Source of the DNA: Kiritimatiellia bacterium
GTDB lineage: Bacteria; Verrucomicrobiota; Kiritimatiellia; RFP12; UBA1067
Length of the DNA: 37,092 nt
Assembly: GCA_024694365.1 (NCBI GenBank)
Contig: JAILJX010000104.1
Span: forward strand, 1 to 37,092
Reading direction: 5' to 3'
The notes beneath the pieces were generated by a model. That model searched no databases and had not been told where the DNA came from. It worked only from the letters and a program-made list of their open reading frames with translations. Position numbers and translations under genes: made by a program. The number at the start of each line of letters is the position of its first letter. Position 1 is the first letter of the stretch. Shown here one piece after another: positions 17,647 through 25,212 of the stretch.

Positions 17647-19967
17647 GAATTCTCGCCGCATTGGCTGCAATTCCGATGCTGGCTTCCGCCAAGACGGAGG
17701 TCAGCTTTCTTTTCTCGTACGATCCGGCGCATCCCGAGCAGCCGGCGACAAGGCGGATAATCGAGCTTTCCAAGCGCGATGCCGACATAAATCCCGTGAA
17801 ATGGGGTGGACTTGTCCTTCCGGGCGGCGGAGGCAGGACGGCGTTCATGCTCGCGCTCGCCGCAGATTCCGCGCCCGACATATACAAGGCGTGGTTCCAC
17901 ATCCTGAGGCATGATGTGGAACAGGGTTTTGCATATCCGCTCGATGAATGGACCGGACCCGCAAGACCCGGCGGGGACATATGGGAGCGGGTTCGGCAGT
18001 CGGACGGACATGTCTGGGCGCTGGCCGAGCCGTCCGTAGCCTACTACGGCATAATCTACAACAAGGCGCTGGCCAGATCCGCGGGGATGGATCCGGAGTC
18101 GCCGCCGCACACTTGGAACGCGTTCAGGGAATGGTGCGGGAAGCTTGCGTCGCAAGGATGCACGCCGTTCGCCATCGAAAACCGCGCAGGAAGTTTCCTT
18201 CCCTGGGTCCAGTCTGCGGGCGGCGACGTGGTCCGTGAACGGAGCCCCGGCGAATGGGAGGCGTGTTTCGATTCCCCGGAGTCGGTGAGAGCCGCGGAAT
18301 TTCTCCAGGAACTGGTGCGAAGCGGTCTTGCCGAGACAGTCGATCCGGCGAAGCGGCTTGAGACCCAGGATGCGGGCAAGCTTTTTGCGAACGGCAAGAT
18401 CGCGGCGGTATTCGGAGGGGAGGATCTTGTCCGCCGCCTTACCGAGACGCTTAATTTTCCGCCAGAAGAGATAGGCATGATGCCGTTCCCTGCGGCGGAT
18501 GCCGGCGGGTGCCGCATCCTCCAGGCCCACAGGCATTTCTATGCCATGTGCGAGTCGGTCGGCAGGCGTCCGAAAGCGGAGCGAGACAAGGTATGGAAGT
18601 GCCTTTCGGCGCTTGTCTCCCCGGATCTCGCCGACGAAGAGGTCCGGCGCAATGTTGCGGAAGGCCGTATACAATGGTGCCGCCCGGCCGATCTCAAACG
18701 GCTTGGCTACGCCGCCGAGCTCGAAAAGATGCCTCGCGGCATCCTTGAGATGTACGAAGACATGGAGAAGGGGGATGTCAAGGCGGCGACAGAGCCATGG
18801 GTGGGGTTTTGGCAGCCGGTGGGCGATCTTGTGCAGAGGAGGTTTCTCGGGCTGCTTTCTTCCGACGGAGCGCCTTTGGACTGCGCTTCGGCCCTCGCTT
18901 CGATCACAGAGGAGGCGAACCGCGGCCTGATGTTCGACACCGACCGTTCCCATATCGACCGCGCAAGACCCGTCGCCCGCGTCGTGCTAGGCGCGATCCT
19001 CGCGTGCCTGCTCATCGCCGCGTTTCTGGTTTTCAGGGAGAAAAGCCGCCGCAGGCCCAAGGACGGCTCCGGCGTCTCGTGCGGCAGGCGGCCGTTTCGC
19101 ATCGCTCCGTGGCTTTTTCTCGCGCCTGCGGTCGTTTCCATACTTGTGTGGAGCTACTACCCTCTTTTCAAGGGAGCCATGATGGCGTTTCAGGATTACA
19201 AGGTCGTAGGCGAGACGGAATGGACGGGTCTGGGCAATTTCATACGCGTTTCAATGGATCTGAATTTCTGGAAGGCGTGGGGCCGGACTCTGGAATATGT
19301 CGGAATAACCCTTCTGCTCGGCTTTCTGTCGCCCGTGGTTCTTGCCCTCATGCTTACGGAAATTCCGCGCGGCAAGGTGTTTTTCCGGTTTCTGTATTTC
19401 CTGCCCCACCTGACGAGTGCGCTGGTGGTGACGCTGCTGTGGAAGCTCATGTTCGAGAAAGGGCCTAACGGAATCCTCAACAGGGCGCTCGCTCTCTTCG
19501 GCGCGGAGCCTCGCTCCTGGCTTCAAGACCCGGCTCTGGCCATGGTTTGCTGCATACTTCCCGGCGTATGGGCGGGCGCCGGAATAAGTTCGTTGATTTA
19601 CATTGCGGCGATAGAATCGCTTCCGAGAGACTATTATGAGGCTTCCGCCATGGATGGCGCCGGAATTCTCGCCAGGTTCAGGCACATTGCGCTGCCCCAG
19701 ATCCTGCCGCTTATGGTGATAAATTTCGTAGGGGCTTTCATAGCGGCCTTCCAGGGCATGGGATCGATATTCCTCCTCACTTTCGGCGGGCCGGGAGATG
19801 CCACCCAAGTCGTTTCGCTTCAGATATGGAAAGAGGCGTACAATAATCTGCGCTTCTCGACCGCCACGACGATGGCATGGTTTCTTGGCGTCGCGCTCAT
19901 AGCCTTCACATATCTCCAGATAAGGCTTTTGCGCCGCGTTGAATTCCGGCAAGCGTCCATGAACTAG
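17643..19967 (+). CDS. Fused ABC sugar-binding protein and MalF-type permease
   Basis: 774 residues. The GTG start overlaps the previous stop and begins a signal peptide (MRILAALAAIPMLASAK). Residues about 20-438 are a family-1-type extracellular sugar-binding domain (VSFLFSYDPAHPEQPATRR, DIYKAWFHILRHDVEQGFAYPLDEW, FANGKIAAVFGGEDLV). A membrane helix at about 444-462 and a basic stretch follow. A carbohydrate ABC permease then runs from about 485 to the end, with the EAA loop EASAMDGAG near 663. The signal peptide puts the binding domain outside, and the linker helix plus basic loop would bring the chain inside for the permease. No MalG-type permease or ATPase gene is nearby, so partners must be elsewhere. 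CUT1-type sugar import is inferred; the substrate is unknown. Confidence 0.87.
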   Translation: MRILAALAAIPMLASAKTEVSFLFSYDPAHPEQPATRRIIELSKRDADINPVKWGGLVLPGGGGRTAFMLALAADSAPDIYKAWFHILRHDVEQGFAYPLDEWTGPARPGGDIWERVRQSDGHVWALAEPSVAYYGIIYNKALARSAGMDPESPPHTWNAFREWCGKLASQGCTPFAIENRAGSFLPWVQSAGGDVVRERSPGEWEACFDSPESVRAAEFLQELVRSGLAETVDPAKRLETQDAGKLFANGKIAAVFGGEDLVRRLTETLNFPPEEIGMMPFPAADAGGCRILQAHRHFYAMCESVGRRPKAERDKVWKCLSALVSPDLADEEVRRNVAEGRIQWCRPADLKRLGYAAELEKMPRGILEMYEDMEKGDVKAATEPWVGFWQPVGDLVQRRFLGLLSSDGAPLDCASALASITEEANRGLMFDTDRSHIDRARPVARVVLGAILACLLIAAFLVFREKSRRRPKDGSGVSCGRRPFRIAPWLFLAPAVVSILVWSYYPLFKGAMMAFQDYKVVGETEWTGLGNFIRVSMDLNFWKAWGRTLEYVGITLLLGFLSPVVLALMLTEIPRGKVFFRFLYFLPHLTSALVVTLLWKLMFEKGPNGILNRALALFGAEPRSWLQDPALAMVCCILPGVWAGAGISSLIYIAAIESLPRDYYEASAMDGAGILARFRHIALPQILPLMVINFVGAFIAAFQGMGSIFLLTFGGPGDATQVVSLQIWKEAYNNLRFSTATTMAWFLGVALIAFTYLQIRLLRRVEFRQASMN

Positions 19968-20040
19968 CCCGGAAGGCCGGCGTCCGGCGAAACGCACCGG
20001 CTCAAATTCAAGAAGAGTCTTTCTGCCGCGGCTTAAATTG

Positions 20041-20049
20041 TGGTATAAT
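20041..20049 (+). promoter_or_regulatory. Extended -10 promoter directly before the ClC gene
   Basis: TGGTATAAT (20041-20049) is a perfect extended -10 element. The ATG at 20059 starts 10 bases after its last T, giving a predicted leader of about 0-3 bases. There is no Shine-Dalgarno in front of this ATG. Upstream, a GCCGG-CGT-CCGGC hairpin (19976-19988) follows the preceding gene's stop but has no T-run. Confidence 0.6.
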
Positions 20050-20058
20050 ATCTGCGTC

Positions 20059-21453
20059 ATGGGAAAGAAAACCGCCAAAAAACGGCATGGCAGGGTGGCC
20101 CGCACCGGACGGAGGCTGTCCAAGTCCAGCTGGAAGTTCTTCTGGGCAGGCGATGGCATGTCGTTCCGCACCGGACGGTATTTTGGCGAATCGATGCTCG
20201 TCGGCGTGCTGGCGGGGTTCGTTGTCGTCGGTTTCGAATGGATGATTCGCGCCGGCGACAGGTTTATCTTCGAATCCGCGTTCAGAACCGGCCACACCTG
20301 GGCGATGGCGATACTGCCTGCGGTCGGAGCGCTGGCGGGATATCTCCTCATCAAGCGCTTTGCGTCCCTTGAGCATGCGCGCGGCACCGACAGCGCCATA
20401 TTGGCATACCATAGACGGCATGGCTACGTCCCGCCCGCCGTCATACCGATCAAGTCGACGGCGTCCGTCCTGACGGTGGCCTCCGGCGGGTCGGCAGGAT
20501 ACGAAGGGCCCGTGACTCTTCTGGGGGCGTCCTGCGGCAGCATGGTGGCGTCATGGTTCGGCCTCTCGGCGCGCACAAGGCGTATACTCATGACGGCGGG
20601 GTTGTCCGCCGGGATCGCGGCCTTGTTCAAGGCCCCTCTGGCGGGGGCCATATTCGGTTTCGAGATACTCTATTCCTCGAGCGACCTTGAATACGAGCCG
20701 ATCCTTCCCTGTTTCATCGCGTCGGCCATAAGCTACACGATCTATGCATGTTTCTTCGGATGGCAGCCCATGTTCCATACGCTGTCACCGGGATCGTTCG
20801 ACAATTCCATCAGGCTGCTGCCGTATTTCATCCTGGCTTTTGTGGTGGCTTTCGGCTCGCGTTTTTACATAATGTTCTTCCGTGCGACGGAAAGGGCGTT
20901 TTCGCAGATCAGGCTTCCGGGCAGCCTGAAAGTGGTTGCGGGCGGTCTTGCCACAGGCGCCATCGGGCTGGCGCTGCCTCCCGTTCTGGGGACAAGCTAC
21001 GGAACCGTGGGCCACGTCTTGAACGCCGAGGCGTGCGCGGCATGCCCTCGCGGACTTCTCGTCAGCGTCGCAGGGCTTTTTGCCTTTTTCGTCCTGAAGG
21101 TCGTCGCGACGTCGTTCACCGTCGGTTCGGGAGGCTCCGGCGGCGTTTTCGCCCCTGCCATAGCCTGCGGCGGCGTCCTCGGGATGGCTACGGGCATCGC
21201 TTTGCAGGCCCTTTGGCCGGGGATGGGCATCCATCCTGCATCGTTCGCGATAGTCGGCATGGCGGGCTTTCTCGCCAGCTGCAACAGGATCCCCATAGCC
21301 GCGATCGTCCTGGCCTCCGAGATGTCGGGCAACTTCAAGCTCCTGTTGCCGGCCATGTGGGTGTGCTGCATCAGCTTCTGGCTTAATGGCGGGTGGACCC
21401 TTTATCGCAGCCAGGTGCACAACCGGGAAGCTTCTCCGGTTCATTCAATCTGA
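20059..21453 (+). CDS. ClC-family chloride channel or H+/Cl- antiporter
   Basis: 464 residues, polytopic inner-membrane protein. The ClC selectivity motifs are present: GGSAGYEGP, with the gating glutamate at E149 (E. coli ClC-ec1 has E148), and GSGGSGGVFAPAIACGG, the GxFxP motif. The stretch TAGLSAGIAALFKAPLAGAIFGFEIL matches helices F-G of the family. There is no C-terminal CBS pair, as in many bacterial members. Whether it is a channel or an antiporter cannot be decided by eye. The start is the ATG at 20059, because the promoter abuts it. The frame is open seven codons further up, but those codons overlap the -10 box. The N-terminus is rich in Lys and Arg. Confidence 0.93.
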   Translation: MGKKTAKKRHGRVARTGRRLSKSSWKFFWAGDGMSFRTGRYFGESMLVGVLAGFVVVGFEWMIRAGDRFIFESAFRTGHTWAMAILPAVGALAGYLLIKRFASLEHARGTDSAILAYHRRHGYVPPAVIPIKSTASVLTVASGGSAGYEGPVTLLGASCGSMVASWFGLSARTRRILMTAGLSAGIAALFKAPLAGAIFGFEILYSSSDLEYEPILPCFIASAISYTIYACFFGWQPMFHTLSPGSFDNSIRLLPYFILAFVVAFGSRFYIMFFRATERAFSQIRLPGSLKVVAGGLATGAIGLALPPVLGTSYGTVGHVLNAEACAACPRGLLVSVAGLFAFFVLKVVATSFTVGSGGSGGVFAPAIACGGVLGMATGIALQALWPGMGIHPASFAIVGMAGFLASCNRIPIAAIVLASEMSGNFKLLLPAMWVCCISFWLNGGWTLYRSQVHNREASPVHSI

Positions 21454-21462
21454 TATTTCCAG

Positions 21463-21491
21463 TTGAATTTTCCGCCGGAATATGAGAAAAT
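21463..21491 (+). promoter_or_regulatory. Predicted promoter of the surface repeat protein
   Basis: TTGAAT (21463-21468), a 17-base spacer and GAAAAT (21486-21491) preceded by TG at the extended -10 position. Transcription would start near 21498, giving a 45-base leader with a strong AAGGAGG Shine-Dalgarno at 21532-21538. A conventional leader here contrasts with the three leaderless-type genes. Confidence 0.5.
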
Positions 21492-21543
21492 AGCGGGTGC
21501 TGACCGGGAATGGGTCCCGAATCGGCGACTGAAGGAGGTTCTG

Positions 21544-22311
21544 ATGAAGAAATTGAGTCTTGTAGCGTTGTCGATGGCGCTTTGCGGAGCGGCCGCGGCG
21601 CAGGATGGTTCGGCAAATCAAGCGTCCGGCGATCCGGAAGCCTTGAATCCGTTCGTTCCTCAGGAACATCCTGTGGCCTATGCGGAAATCGGTTTCGCGA
21701 CGCCGATCCAGTATCCGTCTCCGGAAGCGATGGTCAATGGCGTACGCTTCAATCTCATATACGGAGAAAGCTTCGGGGTCTATGGCTTCGACTTCGGCCT
21801 TGTGGGCTTCAACCGCGATTCGGCCGAAGGGCTTGCCCTTTATGCCGGCGTGGATTGGACGGAAAACGATTTCATCGGCGCCCAGTTCGGCGGAATCGCC
21901 AACGTGGCTCTCGGCAACAGCAAGGGATTCGAGCTGGCCGGCATAGTCAACTACAATCGCGGCTGCTACACCGGCGGGCAGATCGGCCTGATCAACTTCG
22001 ACGGCGAGTTCATCGGCGGGCAGATCGGCGGGTTCAACTACGACAAGGGCGTGTGCTGGGGCTTTCAGCTAGGCTTCGCCAACGCTGCCGTCAACGAGTA
22101 TCACGGATGGTCCATCGGCGCGGTCAACTACGCCGAGCGTCTTTACGGCCTCCAGTTCGGCGGCGTCAACATCGCAGCCGAAACGGGCCGTGGAATCCAG
22201 ATCGGGGTTTTCAACTGCGCGGACAATTTCATAGGCATGCAGATAGGCCTTCTCAACATCATCGGGAACGGCGATCTGCCGATCATGCCCATTCTGAACG
22301 CGCGCTTCTGA
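21544..22311 (+). CDS. Secreted surface protein with GxQxGxxN-type repeats (LA_2272-like)
   Basis: 255 residues. The signal peptide is MKKLSLVALSMALCGAAAAQ. After a short linker the protein is a chain of about 17-20-residue repeats ending in glycine-rich strands such as FIGAQFGGIANVAL, GGQIGLINFD, GGQIGGFNYDKG, LQFGGVNIA, IQIGVFNCAD and MQIGLLNIIG. Repeats of this kind define the LA_2272 family of surface repeat proteins and form an extended beta solenoid or barrel. I infer an outer-membrane or cell-surface location. The ATG at 21544 follows an AAGGAGG Shine-Dalgarno and begins the signal peptide; the frame is open upstream but without a start signal. Function is unknown. Confidence 0.8.
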   Translation: MKKLSLVALSMALCGAAAAQDGSANQASGDPEALNPFVPQEHPVAYAEIGFATPIQYPSPEAMVNGVRFNLIYGESFGVYGFDFGLVGFNRDSAEGLALYAGVDWTENDFIGAQFGGIANVALGNSKGFELAGIVNYNRGCYTGGQIGLINFDGEFIGGQIGGFNYDKGVCWGFQLGFANAAVNEYHGWSIGAVNYAERLYGLQFGGVNIAAETGRGIQIGVFNCADNFIGMQIGLLNIIGNGDLPIMPILNARF

Positions 22312-22329
22312 TTCCCAAGGAACGATACC

Positions 22330-23253
22330 ATGTCCAACTGCTGCATTTTCGCCGGCCAGGGCGCACAGGTGCCCGGGATGGGGAGGGATTTCGCCGAGGG
22401 CGATCCCGGATTGATGAAACTCTTCGATGCCGCCAATTCGGTTCTGGGCTTCGATTTGAAGAAGATATGCTTCGAGGGCCCCGCCGAGGAGCTTACGAAG
22501 TCCAACATATGCCAGCCGGCGATTTTCGTGACCTCCTACGCCGCGTATCTCGCGCTCAAAAAAAGGTGCGATCCGGCTTTCGCGTGCGCGGCGGGTCTCT
22601 CGCTCGGCGAATGGGGCGCGCTCTGCGCGGCGGGCGTTCTTGATTTCGACTCCACGCTGAAGGTTCTCGAGGCCCGCGGAAGGTTCATGCAGGAGGCGTG
22701 CGAAAAAACGCCTTCGGGCATGATTGCCATAGTGGGCGCCTCCTCCGATCAGCTCAAGACCCTTTGCGAGAAGACGTCCTGCACCGTCGCGAACGTAAAT
22801 TCCGCGGCGCAGCAGGTTCTTTCCGGTTCGAAGGATCAGATCGCCCGTGCGGCTGAAGTCGCGAAGGAGCTGGGCGTCAAGCGGGCGATTCCGCTTGCCA
22901 CGGCAGGAGCCTTCCATTCTCCTTTCATGGCCCCGGCGCGCGAGAAGCTTGCCCCCGTCCTCGACGCTGTGGCGTTCAAGGCTCCGGCTTTCCCTGTCCT
23001 CTCCAACGTGACCGGCAAGCCTCATTCTTCGGATCCCGGCGCAATAAAGGCACTCATGCTCGAGCAGGTGACGGGGACGACCAATTGGGCGCAGGATGTA
23101 GCGACGGCGAAGGAGATGGGATGCACGACATTCGTCGAATTCGGCCCCGGCAAGGTCCTCTCCGGTCTCGTCAAGAAGATCGACGCATCTCTCGTCACGC
23201 TGAACGTGGCGGACGTCGCGTCGATGGAAGCGACGGCATCGGCTTTGGGTTGA
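22330..23253 (+). CDS. fabD: Malonyl-CoA:ACP transacylase
   Basis: 307 residues. It moves malonyl from CoA to acyl carrier protein, the entry step of fatty-acid synthesis. Conserved sites are the N-terminal FAGQGAQVPGMG oxyanion glutamine, the nucleophile S91 in AGLSLGEWGAL and the catalytic H196 in AGAFHSPFM. The residue before the serine is Leu rather than the usual His of GHSLGE; GLSLGE also occurs in other MCATs, so activity is expected. The C-terminal VEFGPGKVLSGLVKKI is typical. No fab or acpP gene adjoins it, so fabD is detached from a fab cluster and sits before etfBA instead. Confidence 0.93.
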   Translation: MSNCCIFAGQGAQVPGMGRDFAEGDPGLMKLFDAANSVLGFDLKKICFEGPAEELTKSNICQPAIFVTSYAAYLALKKRCDPAFACAAGLSLGEWGALCAAGVLDFDSTLKVLEARGRFMQEACEKTPSGMIAIVGASSDQLKTLCEKTSCTVANVNSAAQQVLSGSKDQIARAAEVAKELGVKRAIPLATAGAFHSPFMAPAREKLAPVLDAVAFKAPAFPVLSNVTGKPHSSDPGAIKALMLEQVTGTTNWAQDVATAKEMGCTTFVEFGPGKVLSGLVKKIDASLVTLNVADVASMEATASALG

Positions 23254-23287
23254 ACGCAATTTTTCTGAAAACCGTAAACAGACGACT

Positions 23288-24154
23288 ATGAATCATACGA
23301 CTAAAGGCCGTTGCGGCGGCTATCATTCGGTGGTTTGCATCAAGCAGGTCCCTGACACGAAAAAGGTCACCGGGGATGCCATGAAGGCCGATGGGACGAT
23401 AAACCGTGCGGCGCTGCCGGCCATTTTCAATCCAGAGGACCGCAATGCGCTGGAGGCCGCGCTCAAGATCAAGGAAGAGTGCGGAGGAACCGTAAGCGTA
23501 ATCACGATGGGTCTGCCGAAAGCGTGCGACATTCTGAGAACCGCTCTCATGTGCGGGGCCGACAGGGCGTATTTGCTGACGGACCGCGCCGCGGCGGGAT
23601 CGGATACGCTGGCGACGAGCTACATCCTCTCGCAGGCCGTCCGCTCGCTCAAGCCGGACATGGTGTTTTGCGGGCGTCAGGCCATAGACGGCGACACGGC
23701 CCAGGTGGGTCCGCAAATCGCGGAAAAGCTCGATTTCGCGGCGATCACGTATCTCGAGGACATCGAGATGGACGGCGATTTTGCCGTCGCGACGCGCGAT
23801 ATCGGAACGGGGATCGAAAAAGACCGCGTCAAGCTTCCGGCTCTTTTCACGGTGACCGAGAAATTCGGCGAATTGAGGCCGATGGACGTCAAGCGCGTCA
23901 TGAAGTACAAACGCGCCAAGGCTCCCGTGGAAAACGGGGGCGTCGCATTGGATGGCGACCTCGCGATAGGTCAGCTGTCCTGCGCCGATGTGGGGTGCGA
24001 GCCCGATCGCTGCGGATTCGCCGGATCTCCCACGAACGTGAACAAGATCGTCTCTGTCGTCCTCGCCGGCGGCGATTTCAGGGAAGTCGAACCGACCGAA
24101 GAGGGAATCGGTTCTCTTGTGGCGGAACTTGTCGCCGACCATACCATCGGTTAA
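23288..24154 (+). CDS. etfB: Electron transfer flavoprotein, beta subunit
   Basis: 288 residues. It forms a heterodimer with EtfA that carries electrons to or from acyl-CoA dehydrogenase. The family's VVCIKQVPDT strand begins at about residue 16, after a short extension. NPEDRNALEAALKIKE and the signature CGRQAIDGDTAQVGPQIAEKL are clear. The AIDGDTAQVGP form is that of clostridial EtfB rather than the AIDDDCNQTGQ form of mitochondrial ETF, which fits an anaerobe and hints at the bifurcating group. The Shine-Dalgarno before this ATG is poor, so a start a few codons downstream is not excluded. etfA follows after 8 bases with a good ribosome site. Confidence 0.93.
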   Translation: MNHTTKGRCGGYHSVVCIKQVPDTKKVTGDAMKADGTINRAALPAIFNPEDRNALEAALKIKEECGGTVSVITMGLPKACDILRTALMCGADRAYLLTDRAAAGSDTLATSYILSQAVRSLKPDMVFCGRQAIDGDTAQVGPQIAEKLDFAAITYLEDIEMDGDFAVATRDIGTGIEKDRVKLPALFTVTEKFGELRPMDVKRVMKYKRAKAPVENGGVALDGDLAIGQLSCADVGCEPDRCGFAGSPTNVNKIVSVVLAGGDFREVEPTEEGIGSLVAELVADHTIG

Positions 24155-24162
24155 GGAGATTT

Positions 24163-25197
24163 ATGGATCTGGAAAAAAGAGCGAAGGGCGAAGTCTGGGT
24201 ATTCGCAGAACAGGAAGAAGGACGTCTCGGCGATGTTCCGCGCGAACTGCTCGGCAAGGGAAGGGAACTGGCGGACAGGCTTGGCGTCCCGCTTGCGGCG
24301 GTTTTGATGGGCTATGGGGTCGAATGCCTCGCAAAGGACCTCTTCGAGGCCGGCGCGGACAGGGTGCATCTTGTCGAAGACCCTGGGCTCAAGGTGTTCA
24401 GGGGCAAGGCCTACCGCCATGCATTCGTGGAGCTTGTCAAAGAGTGCGCTCCTCAGATTGTGATTTTCGGCGCGACACATATGGGCCGCGATCTTGGCCC
24501 TGCGGTCGCCTCCGCCTTGAGATGCGGCCTTACGGCCGATTGCACCGACCTGCAGATCGCCGACTACACAGACCCGAAGACGAAAGAGACTTTCCCGTCC
24601 ATACTCCAGCAGATACGCCCGGCTTTCGGCGGAAACATAATCGCGACGATCGTAAACCCACGGCATTGGCCCCAGATGGCGACGGTTCGCGAGGGAGTGA
24701 TGAAGCCGCTGGATCCCAAGCCCGGCAGAACCGGAGACCTTGTGCGCCACGGAGCCAGGCTGGATGGCGTCGACATTCCCGTCGAAGTCCTCGAAATCGT
24801 CCGCAGGCATTCTTCCGTTAACCTCAAAGGCGCGAGAATCATCGTCGCCGGAGGCGCCGGCGTTGGCTCGAAAGAGAATTTCAAAACGCTTTTCGCCCTT
24901 GCGGACGCGATAGGCGGCGCCGTAGGCGCGAGCCGTGCGGCCGTGGACCTTGGATACTGCGAGCACGAGAGGCAGATCGGACAGACCGGCGTTACGGTCA
25001 GGCCTGCGCTTTTCATCAGCTGCGGAATCTCGGGAGCCGTGCAGCATCTCGCCGGCATGCAGGATTCGGCCAAGATAATCGCCATCAACACGGACCGCGA
25101 CGCGCCGATTTTCAAAATCGCCCATTACGGGATTGTCGGCGACTTGAACACGGTCGTGCCGAAGCTGATCAAGGCCATCAAGGGCAAGGCGCAGTAA
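24163..25197 (+). CDS. etfA: Electron transfer flavoprotein, alpha subunit
   Basis: 344 residues. The FAD-binding C-terminal domain is well conserved: ARIIVAGGAGVGSKENF, GGAVGASRAAVDLGY, RQIGQTGVTVRPALFISCG, ISGAVQHLAGMQDSAKIIAI and NTDRDAPIFKIAHYGIVGD. The N-terminal domain has the usual WVFAEQEEGRL start. There is no N-terminal ferredoxin-like extension as found in some clostridial EtfA. AAGGAG lies 6-7 bases before the ATG; the frame is open far upstream, but that part overlaps etfB in another frame. It forms an operon with etfB and the acyl-CoA dehydrogenase 15 bases downstream. Confidence 0.94.
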   Translation: MDLEKRAKGEVWVFAEQEEGRLGDVPRELLGKGRELADRLGVPLAAVLMGYGVECLAKDLFEAGADRVHLVEDPGLKVFRGKAYRHAFVELVKECAPQIVIFGATHMGRDLGPAVASALRCGLTADCTDLQIADYTDPKTKETFPSILQQIRPAFGGNIIATIVNPRHWPQMATVREGVMKPLDPKPGRTGDLVRHGARLDGVDIPVEVLEIVRRHSSVNLKGARIIVAGGAGVGSKENFKTLFALADAIGGAVGASRAAVDLGYCEHERQIGQTGVTVRPALFISCGISGAVQHLAGMQDSAKIIAINTDRDAPIFKIAHYGIVGDLNTVVPKLIKAIKGKAQ

Positions 25198-25212
25198 TTC
25201 CAGGAGGCAGAC

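Noticed and set aside
19251..20399. A minus-strand open frame spanning the permease end and the ClC start
   Set aside because: It crosses two well-supported plus-strand genes and the ClC promoter, with no start signal or domain.
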